Origin: [Lactobacillus] rogosae
GTDB lineage: Bacteria; Bacillota; Clostridia; Lachnospirales; Lachnospiraceae
Assembly (NCBI GenBank): GCA_900112995.1
Contig: FONU01000005.1
Coordinates: 93,585 to 157,584, forward strand
Reading direction: 5' to 3'
Length of the DNA stretch: 64,000 nt
The notes beneath the pieces are model-generated. The model saw only the letters and a list, made by a program, of their open reading frames with translations. It had not been told where the DNA came from and made no database searches. Numbering within the stretch: the stretch's first letter is position 1; every line of letters starts with the position of its first letter. A program made the position numbers and the translations under genes. Below are positions 1-8,782 of the stretch, one piece after another.

Positions 1-1692
1 CTCTGCTCTTGTTGCACTCGTACCAATTCCACTACCCTTTATCTGTGCCCTTAATTCTTCATCTTCTATTAACTGCCCTGCATTTTCCATAGCAAGAATA
101 ATTGAACCCGAATTGTAACGCTTAGGTGGCGATGTTTCACCTTCCTTTATATTAAATTCCTTAAATGATATCGGCGAACCTTTTTTTAAGCTTTTAAGAC
201 TTTCTATCAGTGATGTATCTGCATTTTCCTGGTCATCTTGATTTTTATCTGTATCTGCCATCTTATTCCTTCCGAATGAATTCTTCGCAACCTTAAGGTA
301 GCCCTCGTCTACAAGCACTTTAAATGTAGCATAAAGCTGTTCATCTTTTACAACTGAGGTAATGCTCACCTTCTGGTATATAGCCGCTGGATAGAATATG
401 CTCAGAAATCTTCTGACAATTATCTCATATGTCTTCTGTGCAGTTGATGATAACGATGATAAACTTCCAAATCCCTGTCCTGTAGGAATAATGGCATAAT
501 GGTCAGTTATTGCTTTATCATTGCAATACCTCGTCTTCTCAATTCCTTTGTACATATTACTATCTAATATCTGCTGTGCATACTCTCTGGCTGGTGCATA
601 ATTTCTTAGGCCTCCTATATTCTTGTATATTTCCTTACAGACAGCAGTTGATAGCACTCTCGCATCTGTTCTTGGATATGTAACAAGCTTTTTTTCATAT
701 AACTCCTGAATTATATTAAGTGTCTGGTCAGGACTTATCTTGAATAATTTACTACATTCGTTCTGTATTTCTGCAAGATTATACAATAACGGAGGATTTT
801 TTGTTTCCTTTTTCCTTGAAGCTTCCTTTACAACGCCCTCTGCAGGGAGTGGTTCTGATAAAATATCCACAAGCTCCCTTGCTTTATCCTTATCCTTAAA
901 CCCATTATCCTTATATAGATATGGTGTATTATAATATCTGCTTGCCTCACACACTCTCCACTCGACATCAAATGTATGATCATTAATATCAGCTGTTCCA
1001 ATAACCCTGTAGAATGGTGTCTTGACAAAGCTTCTTATCTCTCTTTCCCTTCTTACAACCATTCCCAGAACACAGGTCATAACACGCCCAACAGACACAA
1101 CTGCCCTGTCAAGATGAAGATAATTGGCAATATTTCTTCCATATTTTAATGTAAGAACCCTCGAAAAATTGATACCCATAAGATAATCTTCTTTTGCTCT
1201 TAAGTATGCAGCATCACTTAGATTATCATATTCTGATATATCTTTAGCGGTATTAATACCTTTAAGAATCTCTTCTTCTGTCTGGGAATCAATCCATACC
1301 CGCCTTTCCTGCTTGTCCTTTACCTTGGCTTCCTGCCTTACAAGCCTGTATATATATTCTCCCTCACGTCCCGAATCAGTACATACATATATTGTATCAA
1401 CATCAGCTCTGTTTAAAATGCCTTTTACTATATTAAACTGCTTCTGAACAGCTGGAATAACTTCATATTTAAAAGTCTGCGGAATAAATGGAAGTGTATC
1501 AAAACTCCACCTTTTCAATTTCTCATCATAGGCATCCGGATAACTCATTGTAACAAGATGTCCAACACACCATGTAACTATATGATTATCCGCCTCAAGA
1601 TAACCATCTTTTCTTTTAAAATCCGTATGCAGTGCCTTGGCAAATTCCTGTGCAACACTCGGTTTTTCCGCTATATATACGGATTTTCCCAT
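1..1692 (-). CDS. topB: DNA topoisomerase III (C-terminus cut off by window edge)
   Basis: Type IA topoisomerase that relaxes and decatenates DNA by cutting one strand. The 564 codons present begin MGKSVYIAEKPSVAQ, a typical TOPRIM start (acidic motif YVCTDSGREGEYIYR near residue 110). The catalytic tyrosine is visible in VTYPRTDARVLS at about residue 338, and the frame continues into GIGTSATRAE at base 1, the usual conserved block late in the core. The remaining C-terminal region lies outside the window, so its length and any zinc-finger tail cannot be judged. The ATG at 1692 is preceded by GGAG at short spacing. The next gene upstream is the yfbR-like nucleotidase, 82 bases away. Confidence 0.95.
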   Translation of the reverse strand, partial: MGKSVYIAEKPSVAQEFAKALHTDFKRKDGYLEADNHIVTWCVGHLVTMSYPDAYDEKLKRWSFDTLPFIPQTFKYEVIPAVQKQFNIVKGILNRADVDTIYVCTDSGREGEYIYRLVRQEAKVKDKQERRVWIDSQTEEEILKGINTAKDISEYDNLSDAAYLRAKEDYLMGINFSRVLTLKYGRNIANYLHLDRAVVSVGRVMTCVLGMVVRREREIRSFVKTPFYRVIGTADINDHTFDVEWRVCEASRYYNTPYLYKDNGFKDKDKARELVDILSEPLPAEGVVKEASRKKETKNPPLLYNLAEIQNECSKLFKISPDQTLNIIQELYEKKLVTYPRTDARVLSTAVCKEIYKNIGGLRNYAPAREYAQQILDSNMYKGIEKTRYCNDKAITDHYAIIPTGQGFGSLSSLSSTAQKTYEIIVRRFLSIFYPAAIYQKVSITSVVKDEQLYATFKVLVDEGYLKVAKNSFGRNKMADTDKNQDDQENADTSLIESLKSLKKGSPISFKEFNIKEGETSPPKRYNSGSIILAMENAGQLIEDEELRAQIKGSGIGTSATRAE

Positions 1693-1723
1693 ATCATCAC
1701 TCCATTCTTTATACTATTTTTCA

Positions 1724-1738
1724 CTATCTGACAGATAG
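1724..1738. repeat. Perfect inverted repeat upstream of topB
   Basis: CTATCTG-A-CAGATAG, a 7+7 palindrome with a one-base centre, 32 bases upstream of the topB start. The centre is too tight for an RNA hairpin, so a DNA-binding operator is the more natural reading. No protein can be assigned. Confidence 0.4.
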
Positions 1739-1774
1739 ATTTTTAATATTAACGCTATTATTTATAAACCATAG

Positions 1775-2359
1775 CTATTTTGACTCATCTAAAGTCTTAA
1801 AAAATGCTGGTATATATTCTTTCATATAATAATCAGCTTCTTTTATCTTCATATCCCTAATAGAATTATATATTGTCTTTTCTGCCTCAAGAAAATCGCA
1901 ATTCCCCATTTTCTTTTCCTCTATACACTTTATATAAGCTGAAATTCTGTCAGCTGCTTTAACATACTCCCATAATCCTGCTTCATTTTCTGTTTCTAAA
2001 AGAAGCCCTTCATATCTTGCCCTTAGAACTTCTGGAAGTCCTGATAACATCTGCTCATTAGCCACCTGCTCGACTTCTTTATACGCATTTCTTATATATG
2101 GACTGTAATACTTAACAGGCGTTGGCATATCCCCTGTAATTATCTCTGTCACGTCATGATACATTCCAAGTACCGCAAGACGTTCTGCATTAATATCCCC
2201 ACCAAACACTTCATTATTAATAACACCAAGTGCATGTGCAATAAACGCAACTTCAAGACTATGCTCGGACAAATTCTCATTGCGTGTATTTCTCATAAGT
2301 CCCCATCTGTTGATATATTTCATTCTTGACAGCATTGCGTAAAAATAATTATTCTTCAT
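1775..2359 (-). CDS. yfbR: YfbR-type HD-domain 5'-deoxynucleotidase
   Basis: Hydrolyses deoxynucleoside 5'-monophosphates and so helps set dNTP pools. The 194 residues match the layout of the E. coli YfbR family (about 199 aa): an N-terminal INRWGLMRNTRNENLSEHSL block, where the R and the SEH histidine belong to the metal/phosphate site, then the HD pair in GMYHDVTEIITGDMPTPVKY, a KAADRISAYIKCIEE helix and a C-terminal FFKTLDES. The metal-binding H...HD...D set appears complete, so it should be active. The start follows GGAG at 11-base spacing. It stands between asd and topB, with asd's terminator upstream. Confidence 0.92.
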   Translation of the reverse strand: MKNNYFYAMLSRMKYINRWGLMRNTRNENLSEHSLEVAFIAHALGVINNEVFGGDINAERLAVLGMYHDVTEIITGDMPTPVKYYSPYIRNAYKEVEQVANEQMLSGLPEVLRARYEGLLLETENEAGLWEYVKAADRISAYIKCIEEKKMGNCDFLEAEKTIYNSIRDMKIKEADYYMKEYIPAFFKTLDESK

Positions 2360-2449
2360 ATTTCATACATCTCCACGCTTCCATATATTTATAATATTAT
2401 AAGATATATTGTAAGTTTTTGCAAATTCCGTATAATTTTCCAAATAAAT

Positions 2450-2488
2450 AAGGAAGATAATCAGGCTCAACGCCTTTTCATCTTCCTT
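2450..2488 (-). terminator. Hairpin downstream of asd
   Basis: Bipartite stem: AAGGAAGAT pairs with ATCTTCCTT and an inner AGGC pairs with GCCT. It lies about 95 bases past the asd stop, followed on the minus strand by ATTTATTT. The U-run is weak, so this is a modest terminator call. Confidence 0.55.
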
Positions 2489-2581
2489 ATATATTTATTA
2501 ATCTTAATAACTATTAATTGATGGCTCACACTAAACCGCCTGTCAATATTATAGCTATTATATACTAATTATTCTGATATC

Positions 2582-3670
2582 TTATTTAGCTGTAATGTAA
2601 CCCTGAGCCTTAAGAAGTTCTGCACATAATACAGCTCCACCTGCTGCTCCTCTTAATGTATTATGTGAAAGACCTACAAACTTGTAATCAAATACACTGT
2701 CTTCTCTTAATCTGCCAAGTGAAATTCCCATTCCATGCTCATAATTAACATCAAGCTTAACCTGTGGACGGTCATCTTCTTCAAGATACTGGATAAACTG
2801 CTTTGGTGCTGATGGAAGATCAAGCTCCTGTGGTGCTCCCTTGAAGTTTCTCCATTTTTCGATAATCTGTTCCTTAGTAGGCTTCTTACCAAAGTTAACA
2901 AATACTGCCGCTGTATGTCCATCAAGAACTGGAACTCTTAAGCACTGGCAAGTAATAACTGGCTCAGCAGCAGGAACGATTTCACCATTCTCAACTGTAC
3001 CAAGAATTCTAAGAGGTTCTTTTTCTGACTTTTCTTCTTCTCCACCGATATATGGAATTATATTTTCAACCATCTCTGGCCACTGTTCAAATGTCTTACC
3101 AGCTCCAGAAATAGCCTGATATGTAGTAGCTACAACAAGCTTTGGCTCGAATTCCTTAAGAGCTGCTAATGCTGGTGCATAACTCTGGATTGAGCAGTTA
3201 GGCTTTACAGCTATAAATCCTCTTGTAGTTCCAAGTCTCTTCTTCTGTGCCTCTATAACCTTAGTATGTTCTGGGTTAACCTCTGGAAGAATCATAGGAA
3301 CATCTGGTGTCCAACGATTAGCACTATTGTTAGATACAACCGGAACTTCTGCCTTTGCATATCTTTCTTCTAATGCCTTAATCTCTGCTTTTGGCATATT
3401 AACTGCACAGAATACGAAATCAACCTTAGATACTATCTCATCAAAGTCTTTATCCATATCATATACAGGCATCTTCTTAACGAATTCTGGCATTGCTGTC
3501 TGCATCTTCCAGCGTCCCTCAACAGCATCTTCGTAAAGCTTTCCTGCTGAACGTCCACTTGCTGCAACTAACACTACATCAAACCAAGGATGATTTTCAA
3601 GTAATGTTATAAATCTCTGACCTACCATGCCTGTACCACCAAGGATACCAACTCTTAACTTCTCGCTCAT
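2582..3670 (-). CDS. asd: Aspartate-semialdehyde dehydrogenase, archaeal/fungal type
   Basis: Reduces aspartyl phosphate to aspartate semialdehyde with NADPH, the branch point to lysine/diaminopimelate, threonine and methionine. The 362-residue protein has the Rossmann start VGILGGTGMVGQRF (8-21), the catalytic cysteine in AVKPNCSIQSY (C159) and the catalytic histidine in LDGHTAAVF (H252). Length and the SNNSANRW block fit the archaeal/fungal class, not the shorter E. coli-type enzyme. The start has GGAGG 6 bases upstream. It appears monocistronic: 152 bases separate it from the phosphoesterase gene, and the spacer is too short for a lysine riboswitch. Confidence 0.95.
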   Translation of the reverse strand: MSEKLRVGILGGTGMVGQRFITLLENHPWFDVVLVAASGRSAGKLYEDAVEGRWKMQTAMPEFVKKMPVYDMDKDFDEIVSKVDFVFCAVNMPKAEIKALEERYAKAEVPVVSNNSANRWTPDVPMILPEVNPEHTKVIEAQKKRLGTTRGFIAVKPNCSIQSYAPALAALKEFEPKLVVATTYQAISGAGKTFEQWPEMVENIIPYIGGEEEKSEKEPLRILGTVENGEIVPAAEPVITCQCLRVPVLDGHTAAVFVNFGKKPTKEQIIEKWRNFKGAPQELDLPSAPKQFIQYLEEDDRPQVKLDVNYEHGMGISLGRLREDSVFDYKFVGLSHNTLRGAAGGAVLCAELLKAQGYITAK

Positions 3671-3822
3671 TATAGTCCTCCAATTATTGTTATTCTAATT
3701 GCCTGAAAACAATTTGCGCGTTTTGTCTTTCTGTGACGTACATTTGTTTTTCATTGCTTTGACAATACTATCATAACTGTAATTATATTGCAAGGGCTTT
3801 TTAATGATAAATTGTATAAAAA

Positions 3823-4413
3823 TCAATATTCAAATATATACCTGTCATATCCGTTAATTATAGTTGTGTTATTATACTGCTCCTCTCTTTGGAATTCCCT
3901 TGAATAATTCAAATGTACATGCCCGTGTATGAAATATTTGGGACTATATTTGTCAAGTATATCAACAAATGCTTCAAACCCCTTATGTGGATTATCCTCA
4001 CCATCACCAAGCCCTGCCGCCGGAGAATGTGTAAGCAGTATATCAATGCCTTTCTTTACCTTTATCTTAGGCCACATCATAGCAGCCCTTTTCTTCATCT
4101 GATTCTGTGTATACTGGTTAATACCCTTCTTGTATCTGATTGAACCGCCAAGTCCCATAATTCTTATTCCATTGTATACATATATCTTATCTTCTATACA
4201 TATACAGCCTTCTGGCTCTTTATCTGCATAGCCATCATCGTGATTGCCTCGCACATATAATATAGGCACTTTAGAAAATGAAGCAAGAAATGACAGATAA
4301 TCTGCTTTTAAATCTCCACAAGACAATATAAGGTCTATTCCTTCAAGCTTCTCTTTTTCAAAATAATCCCACAGGTACTTTGACTCAACATCAGCTAATA
4401 CTAGTATCTTCAT
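3823..4413 (-). CDS. Calcineurin-like metallophosphoesterase
   Basis: A 196-residue single-domain phosphoesterase. The dimetal motifs are visible in order: an N-terminal LADVES in place of the usual DxH, SCGDLKADY (GD), VRGNHDDGY (GNHD), LLTHSPAAGLGD (H) and FIHGHVH (GHxH). The first motif reads ADVES where most family members have SDxHG, so one metal ligand is substituted. The substrate is unknown. It follows the BMP-like gene by 19 bases and is probably the last gene of a unit with the GGDEF protein, so a phosphodiesterase or phosphatase role in that signalling set is possible but unproven. Confidence 0.85.
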   Translation of the reverse strand: MKILVLADVESKYLWDYFEKEKLEGIDLILSCGDLKADYLSFLASFSKVPILYVRGNHDDGYADKEPEGCICIEDKIYVYNGIRIMGLGGSIRYKKGINQYTQNQMKKRAAMMWPKIKVKKGIDILLTHSPAAGLGDGEDNPHKGFEAFVDILDKYSPKYFIHGHVHLNYSREFQREEQYNNTTIINGYDRYIFEY

Positions 4414-4432
4414 AACCTTTTAACTTTCCTCA

Positions 4433-6367
4433 CTAATCGTTCACATCTATAATTCCCTGATTGATAACAAGCATTTTTGAATTATCATCAAGTTCTTCAT
4501 ATTCTGGTACTCTGCCAACAACATTATCAAGAAGCCAATCCATTTCAATAATCTCATCAGGATCAAGTTCTTCGTCTGGCTTATTGTGCACCTTTCCATC
4601 CTGATCCTTTAATTCACCCGTAAATGGCTTGAACTCACCTTTTACTATTGCTTCCCTTATAAGCGATGTAACCTTTTTCGTTTCATCAGGAACTGCACCG
4701 CCATATATTATGTCAATTGCACCAGCAGACATCCCCCACCAGTAATTAAGTGCTGATACCTTATCTCCTTCTTCTTCCTTCTTCCACGAACCACTTAATA
4801 TGCTCTGTATAAGCTTCTCGTAGAACACACCCCAGTGCCATACAGGCATTGCCAGATGCTTTACCATACCTGAGTCCGTTACATAAAGACCGAACTTTCT
4901 TGATGTCTTCTTAGGTGTTATCATATCCTGATCTGAAATACAGTTAATACCCTGTTCTGCAAATCTTGCTTCTATGTCATTGTCTTTAATGCCACTCCAT
5001 TCAACATATACCTTAACATCAGGATTTACCGCCCTTGCCCCCATAGCAAAAGCATTAACATTAGCCATAACACCATACAACGGACAGCTTGCAACATAAC
5101 CAATCTTGTCACTCTTTGCCATAACCCCAGCTATAACCCCCGTCAGATACTTAGCCTCATACATTCTTGCATAATAAGTTCTTATATACTTATGCGATAT
5201 ATTAAGCGAACAGTTAAGTATCTTAGCCTTTGGATGTGCTATTGCCTGTTTAAGACTTGCATACATCATAGATGGCGATGTTACAAATATAAGATCCGTA
5301 TTATCATCAATAAGCCTCTGGATGGCATTATAATCATCTTCCTTTGGTCTTACATTAGTAATACTGACTGTTTCTATCTGGCTTCCAAAGGTTTCATCAA
5401 TATACTGTCTTCCCAATTCGTGGGCATAACACCACTCAGATGTCTGTGGTGTATTCTCGTATATAAATCCAACCTTAAGCCTTTTATTAGCCTCTCCTCC
5501 TGACCTTGGGAGAAGATAACTTAATATATTCTTCTTGGCTGGCTGTGTTGTAACCGGATCCATTCTTAAATCTACTTCGCTGTTATCTGATAATAATTCA
5601 AATTCAGCCCAGGTCTTAGCTACATTTTTATCCATCTGCTCCGGTGTCATATGGCGTACTGTATCATATCCGTGAATATGAATAAATCTTAAAAAAGCAT
5701 CTCCAACCGGATAATCAAATCTGTCACCGCCTCTTGATTCATAAGCTGTTCTAAAGTTAAGATAACTTGATACCAAATCCCTCTTGTCATCTTCATCCAT
5801 TGGCTGTCCCGGAGTAATTCCAACAAGCTCCATAAATGTTATGAAGCTGCCCTCTTTGCTAAAATATATATCATTAATCTTGGTAGATTTATAAAAATCC
5901 ATAAATTCATAATATATCTTAACATCAGGATTGTCAGACTTCCTAGGCACTTTACGGATAACCTGTGCATTTACCGTCACCGCATTAAAATATTTAAGAA
6001 CACTAACTCTCTTGTTACCCTCAAGAACGTAGAATTTATTCATATATTCATATACTTTAACAGGGTCTCTTATTCCCTCATTAACCTGACTGTCACTAAG
6101 TGATGCCCATTTAGCTGAGAACTCACTTCCCCATTCAAGAATAGGCATCCAGTTATCTGCAAATGCATTAGTTCTGCCTGCTGTACATGTACCAACAACA
6201 AGCCTTAAAGGTATCTGGTCTATTCCAAGACTTACTTCTGAATCTATCTGTTCTTCATCCATCATACTTTCCATAACTGGAAGATATGGATATTTACCCT
6301 TATTGACACACGCATTATATTCTCTTTTTCCAAGCTTAAGAGCACTCATATAATCCTGTACTGACAT
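4433..6367 (-). CDS. Cytoplasmic BMP-type ligand-binding protein with ParB-like N-terminal motif
   Basis: A 644-residue protein without signal peptide or lipobox. The N-terminal third contains IRDPVKVYEYMNKFYVLEGN followed by KRVSVLKYF (about 102-128), resembling the ParB/sulfiredoxin 'GNxRVxA' loop. The C-terminal part from about residue 295 (RLKVGFIYENTP) resembles the BMP/PnrA-type periplasmic binding fold: AYAHELGR-type helix, LIFVTSPSMM, a YLTGVIAGVMAKSDKIGYV block and a VKVYVEWSG strand. Canonical BMP proteins are lipoproteins serving nucleoside ABC importers; this one should be intracellular and may be a ligand sensor. It starts 20 bases downstream of a GGDEF gene and precedes a phosphoesterase. 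Ligand and DNA binding are inferred only. Confidence 0.72.
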   Translation of the reverse strand: MSVQDYMSALKLGKREYNACVNKGKYPYLPVMESMMDEEQIDSEVSLGIDQIPLRLVVGTCTAGRTNAFADNWMPILEWGSEFSAKWASLSDSQVNEGIRDPVKVYEYMNKFYVLEGNKRVSVLKYFNAVTVNAQVIRKVPRKSDNPDVKIYYEFMDFYKSTKINDIYFSKEGSFITFMELVGITPGQPMDEDDKRDLVSSYLNFRTAYESRGGDRFDYPVGDAFLRFIHIHGYDTVRHMTPEQMDKNVAKTWAEFELLSDNSEVDLRMDPVTTQPAKKNILSYLLPRSGGEANKRLKVGFIYENTPQTSEWCYAHELGRQYIDETFGSQIETVSITNVRPKEDDYNAIQRLIDDNTDLIFVTSPSMMYASLKQAIAHPKAKILNCSLNISHKYIRTYYARMYEAKYLTGVIAGVMAKSDKIGYVASCPLYGVMANVNAFAMGARAVNPDVKVYVEWSGIKDNDIEARFAEQGINCISDQDMITPKKTSRKFGLYVTDSGMVKHLAMPVWHWGVFYEKLIQSILSGSWKKEEEGDKVSALNYWWGMSAGAIDIIYGGAVPDETKKVTSLIREAIVKGEFKPFTGELKDQDGKVHNKPDEELDPDEIIEMDWLLDNVVGRVPEYEELDDNSKMLVINQGIIDVND

Positions 6368-6387
6368 ATTAATCCTCCATTCTTACA

Positions 6388-8163
6388 TTACAACACACTT
6401 GCAATAACCTTAGTAAGTGTCATTATATAGTTCTTGTCTGATTCATTCCATCGAAAACCTTTATTGAATGTATCATACGATGCAATTATATTATCTCCTG
6501 CCTGATTGGTAAAGTAACTATATATCATTCCACCGATATTACTTTGAATTGTTTCATCATACAGCTTCTTGTTAAATGACTCTATATTCGATGTGTACAC
6601 AATTGTCATATAGTGGTTCTTATCAAACATTCCTAAGAATTCTTTAGTATTAACTATATCATTAATGTCTGGAAGCTTCACATAATTACCATAATATTCA
6701 ATAAGCCTGCCAGTTGTTCCATTATATATCCTTATGCCATCAATCTCAAATGCTTTACAGGCTCTCTGTAATACATTATCAAGTACACTGCTTCCATTCT
6801 TTATAAGATTAATAGACATATCAGCAACTTCCTGTGCCAGTGTTTCACCTTTTTTAATAGGTGCCATAGAAAATCCTTTTCTTCCCATATCATCAAGAAA
6901 ATCGCCGTGTTTCTGTGCATCATATATAATATATCTGTTCTTTCCTTTATTCTTGGCAATATAAAGGCATTTATCAGCCTTATTAAATAATGAGTCATAA
7001 TCACTTCCATTGTCTGGATATTTACACACACCCATAGAAAGAGTAACATCACAGCTGTTCTCTCCCTGCCCTAACTCCGCCCTTACTTTCTGCTTGATAA
7101 ATGTAAGTATAGAACGCAGCTGGCTTTCCTTAGTTATCCAATTCGTAAATATAAAGAACTCATCTCCTCCAAATCTTCCAACAATACCTCTTCCATTAAG
7201 TGCGCTGTTAATAATAGCGGCAACTTTTAATATAACTTTATCCCCATACAGATGCCCATATGTATCGTTGACATTTTTAAAATTATCTATATCTATCATA
7301 GCCATATAATGTATATCTTTATTAGTTGCAATTGAGTCCTGCACATATTCCTTGCAGGCTCTTTTATTAAGAAGCCCTGTAAAGAAATCCTTCCCCTCCT
7401 GTGTGGCATAATAACTGACCTCATTCTGCTTATCAATTGACTTGATAATCCCAATTACAACCCTGTCTCTGTTATTCTTATATGTAAGCTTACAATCAAT
7501 GTTATATACAACAAGCTTGGACATATCTGTAATAAGCGGTCCTGTAATCTCACCATTAAACCCCTCATTAGCATTACGGACTTTATTAACAAAATCTGTA
7601 AAATCCTGCTTTTGTCTTGCATTATTTAGATATTCCATATACACCTTTTCGAATTTATCCAGTGTCATCTTGCATATTATCGTTGCCTTGAAGCTTCTGT
7701 ATATATATAGGGAAAACATATCTGTTACGGTATCATAATCAAACATATAATCATTATACATTGACAAATATGTCCTGTATTTGTTCACATCATTATGAAG
7801 CCTTGTATATTTCTTCTCCATCATAAAAATGTTAACTACATTCATATCTATAACCGCCTCTTCATTAATGATATTCCCATGATTGGCAAGGCTCATATGA
7901 ACAAGAAAATACTGTCCGTCACCACCTTTTATACACGTTATAATTCTCTGGGACTGACCTGATTCTTTCAGACTCTCACATACATTTTTAAATTCACCCA
8001 CATAATCAGGATGTATCATCTCTGTGATAATAATATTAACAAGCTTTCCTGCATAATTATAAAAATAGTCATCTGCAAAAAGCACAAGATATGAAGAATT
8101 AAATGATGCCATACAATACATCATTGATGATTTGTTATTATAAATATCCTCTGATATTAACAT
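6388..8163 (-). CDS. GGDEF-domain diguanylate cyclase with PAS-like and C-terminal sensory regions
   Basis: Likely makes cyclic di-GMP from two GTP. The 591 residues divide into a PAS-like N-terminal sensor (about 1-120), a middle region with a second PAS-like segment (about 130-250), and a GGDEF domain with DIDNFKNVNDTYGHLYGD and an intact VGRFGGDEFFIF signature (about 327-338), ending near KNRYIIYD. A GAF-like tail (about 425-591) begins KKGETLAQEVADMS. No membrane segment is seen, so it is cytoplasmic. The start follows GGGGGA. It is first in a unit with the BMP-like protein (20-base gap), which suggests both act on one signal. The GGDEF motif is canonical, so activity is plausible. Confidence 0.88.
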   Translation of the reverse strand: MLISEDIYNNKSSMMYCMASFNSSYLVLFADDYFYNYAGKLVNIIITEMIHPDYVGEFKNVCESLKESGQSQRIITCIKGGDGQYFLVHMSLANHGNIINEEAVIDMNVVNIFMMEKKYTRLHNDVNKYRTYLSMYNDYMFDYDTVTDMFSLYIYRSFKATIICKMTLDKFEKVYMEYLNNARQKQDFTDFVNKVRNANEGFNGEITGPLITDMSKLVVYNIDCKLTYKNNRDRVVIGIIKSIDKQNEVSYYATQEGKDFFTGLLNKRACKEYVQDSIATNKDIHYMAMIDIDNFKNVNDTYGHLYGDKVILKVAAIINSALNGRGIVGRFGGDEFFIFTNWITKESQLRSILTFIKQKVRAELGQGENSCDVTLSMGVCKYPDNGSDYDSLFNKADKCLYIAKNKGKNRYIIYDAQKHGDFLDDMGRKGFSMAPIKKGETLAQEVADMSINLIKNGSSVLDNVLQRACKAFEIDGIRIYNGTTGRLIEYYGNYVKLPDINDIVNTKEFLGMFDKNHYMTIVYTSNIESFNKKLYDETIQSNIGGMIYSYFTNQAGDNIIASYDTFNKGFRWNESDKNYIMTLTKVIASVL

Positions 8164-8393
8164 ATGTCCCCCATCCGTAAATTCCTATAAAACCACTGCA
8201 CCCTATAGAAATCCACCTCTTTATACAACCTAAGACCATACAGCATATAAACCATACAATCCTGATATAAATATTGTATTAAATCCGCTAATATTATATT
8301 AGTAATTTTGCACTCTATTTATATGAATAATAGCACGTTTTTTATTACTTGTAAACTAATTGTGTATTTATTAACATACATTTCAATTACAAT

Positions 8394-8422
8394 TTGCATA
8401 TGCCTTTAGAGCGTCGTATTAT
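8394..8422 (+). promoter_or_regulatory. Sigma-A promoter for the DUF4250 gene
   Basis: TTGCAT, a 17-base spacer and TATTAT, ending 50 bases before the start codon. This is the only plus-strand promoter with an obvious gene. It sits in the 309-base divergent spacer 8164-8472, which otherwise shows nothing but AT-rich DNA. Confidence 0.6.
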
Positions 8423-8472
8423 AATTCTTGTTACCAATATAGACATATAAAATGTATAGAAATGAGGATTTT

Positions 8473-8652
8473 ATGAATAATTTACCTAAAGACCCGGTTA
8501 TGCTTCTTAGCTTTGTTAACATGCAGTTAAGGGATAATTACAGCTCACTCACAGAATTATGTAAGACTTATATGGTTGACGAGAGCAGTATCACAGACAA
8601 ACTCACCGCTATCAATTATGTATACAATCCTAAGACTAACCAATTTGTATAA
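8473..8652 (+). CDS. DUF4250 domain protein
   Basis: A 59-residue protein, the only plus-strand gene in the window. The start MNNLPKDPVMLLSFVNMQLR is the recognisable DUF4250 block, followed by a helix-turn-helix-like NYSSLTELCKTYMVDESSI and an ending NPKTNQFV. The ATG at 8473 has GAGG 5 bases upstream, which favours it over an in-frame ATG 21 bases earlier. Its function is unknown. The small size and predicted HTH-like helices allow a DNA-binding role, but that is inference. It has its own promoter and terminator and lies divergent from the GGDEF gene. Confidence 0.85.
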   Translation: MNNLPKDPVMLLSFVNMQLRDNYSSLTELCKTYMVDESSITDKLTAINYVYNPKTNQFV

Positions 8653-8660
8653 TTATTAAA

Positions 8661-8734
8661 AAAGCTATATGAAGGCTATAACAAATGTCCGATTTATTCA
8701 AAACATTTATTACAACCTTACATATAGCTTTCTT
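8661..8734. terminator. Bidirectional terminator between DUF4250 gene and clpB
   Basis: AAAGCTATATGAAGG pairs with CCTTACATATAGCTTT (one bulge) around a loop of about 45 bases. The plus strand continues CTTT and the minus strand TTTTTT, so it can end both convergent transcripts. Confidence 0.7.
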
Positions 8735-8782
8735 TAAGTATATATATTAAATATACCGCTTTAAGTTACCTAATGAAGTAAA

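Noticed and set aside
3671..3822. Lysine riboswitch ahead of asd
   Set aside because: The spacer is only 152 bases and lacks the conserved lysine-aptamer elements.
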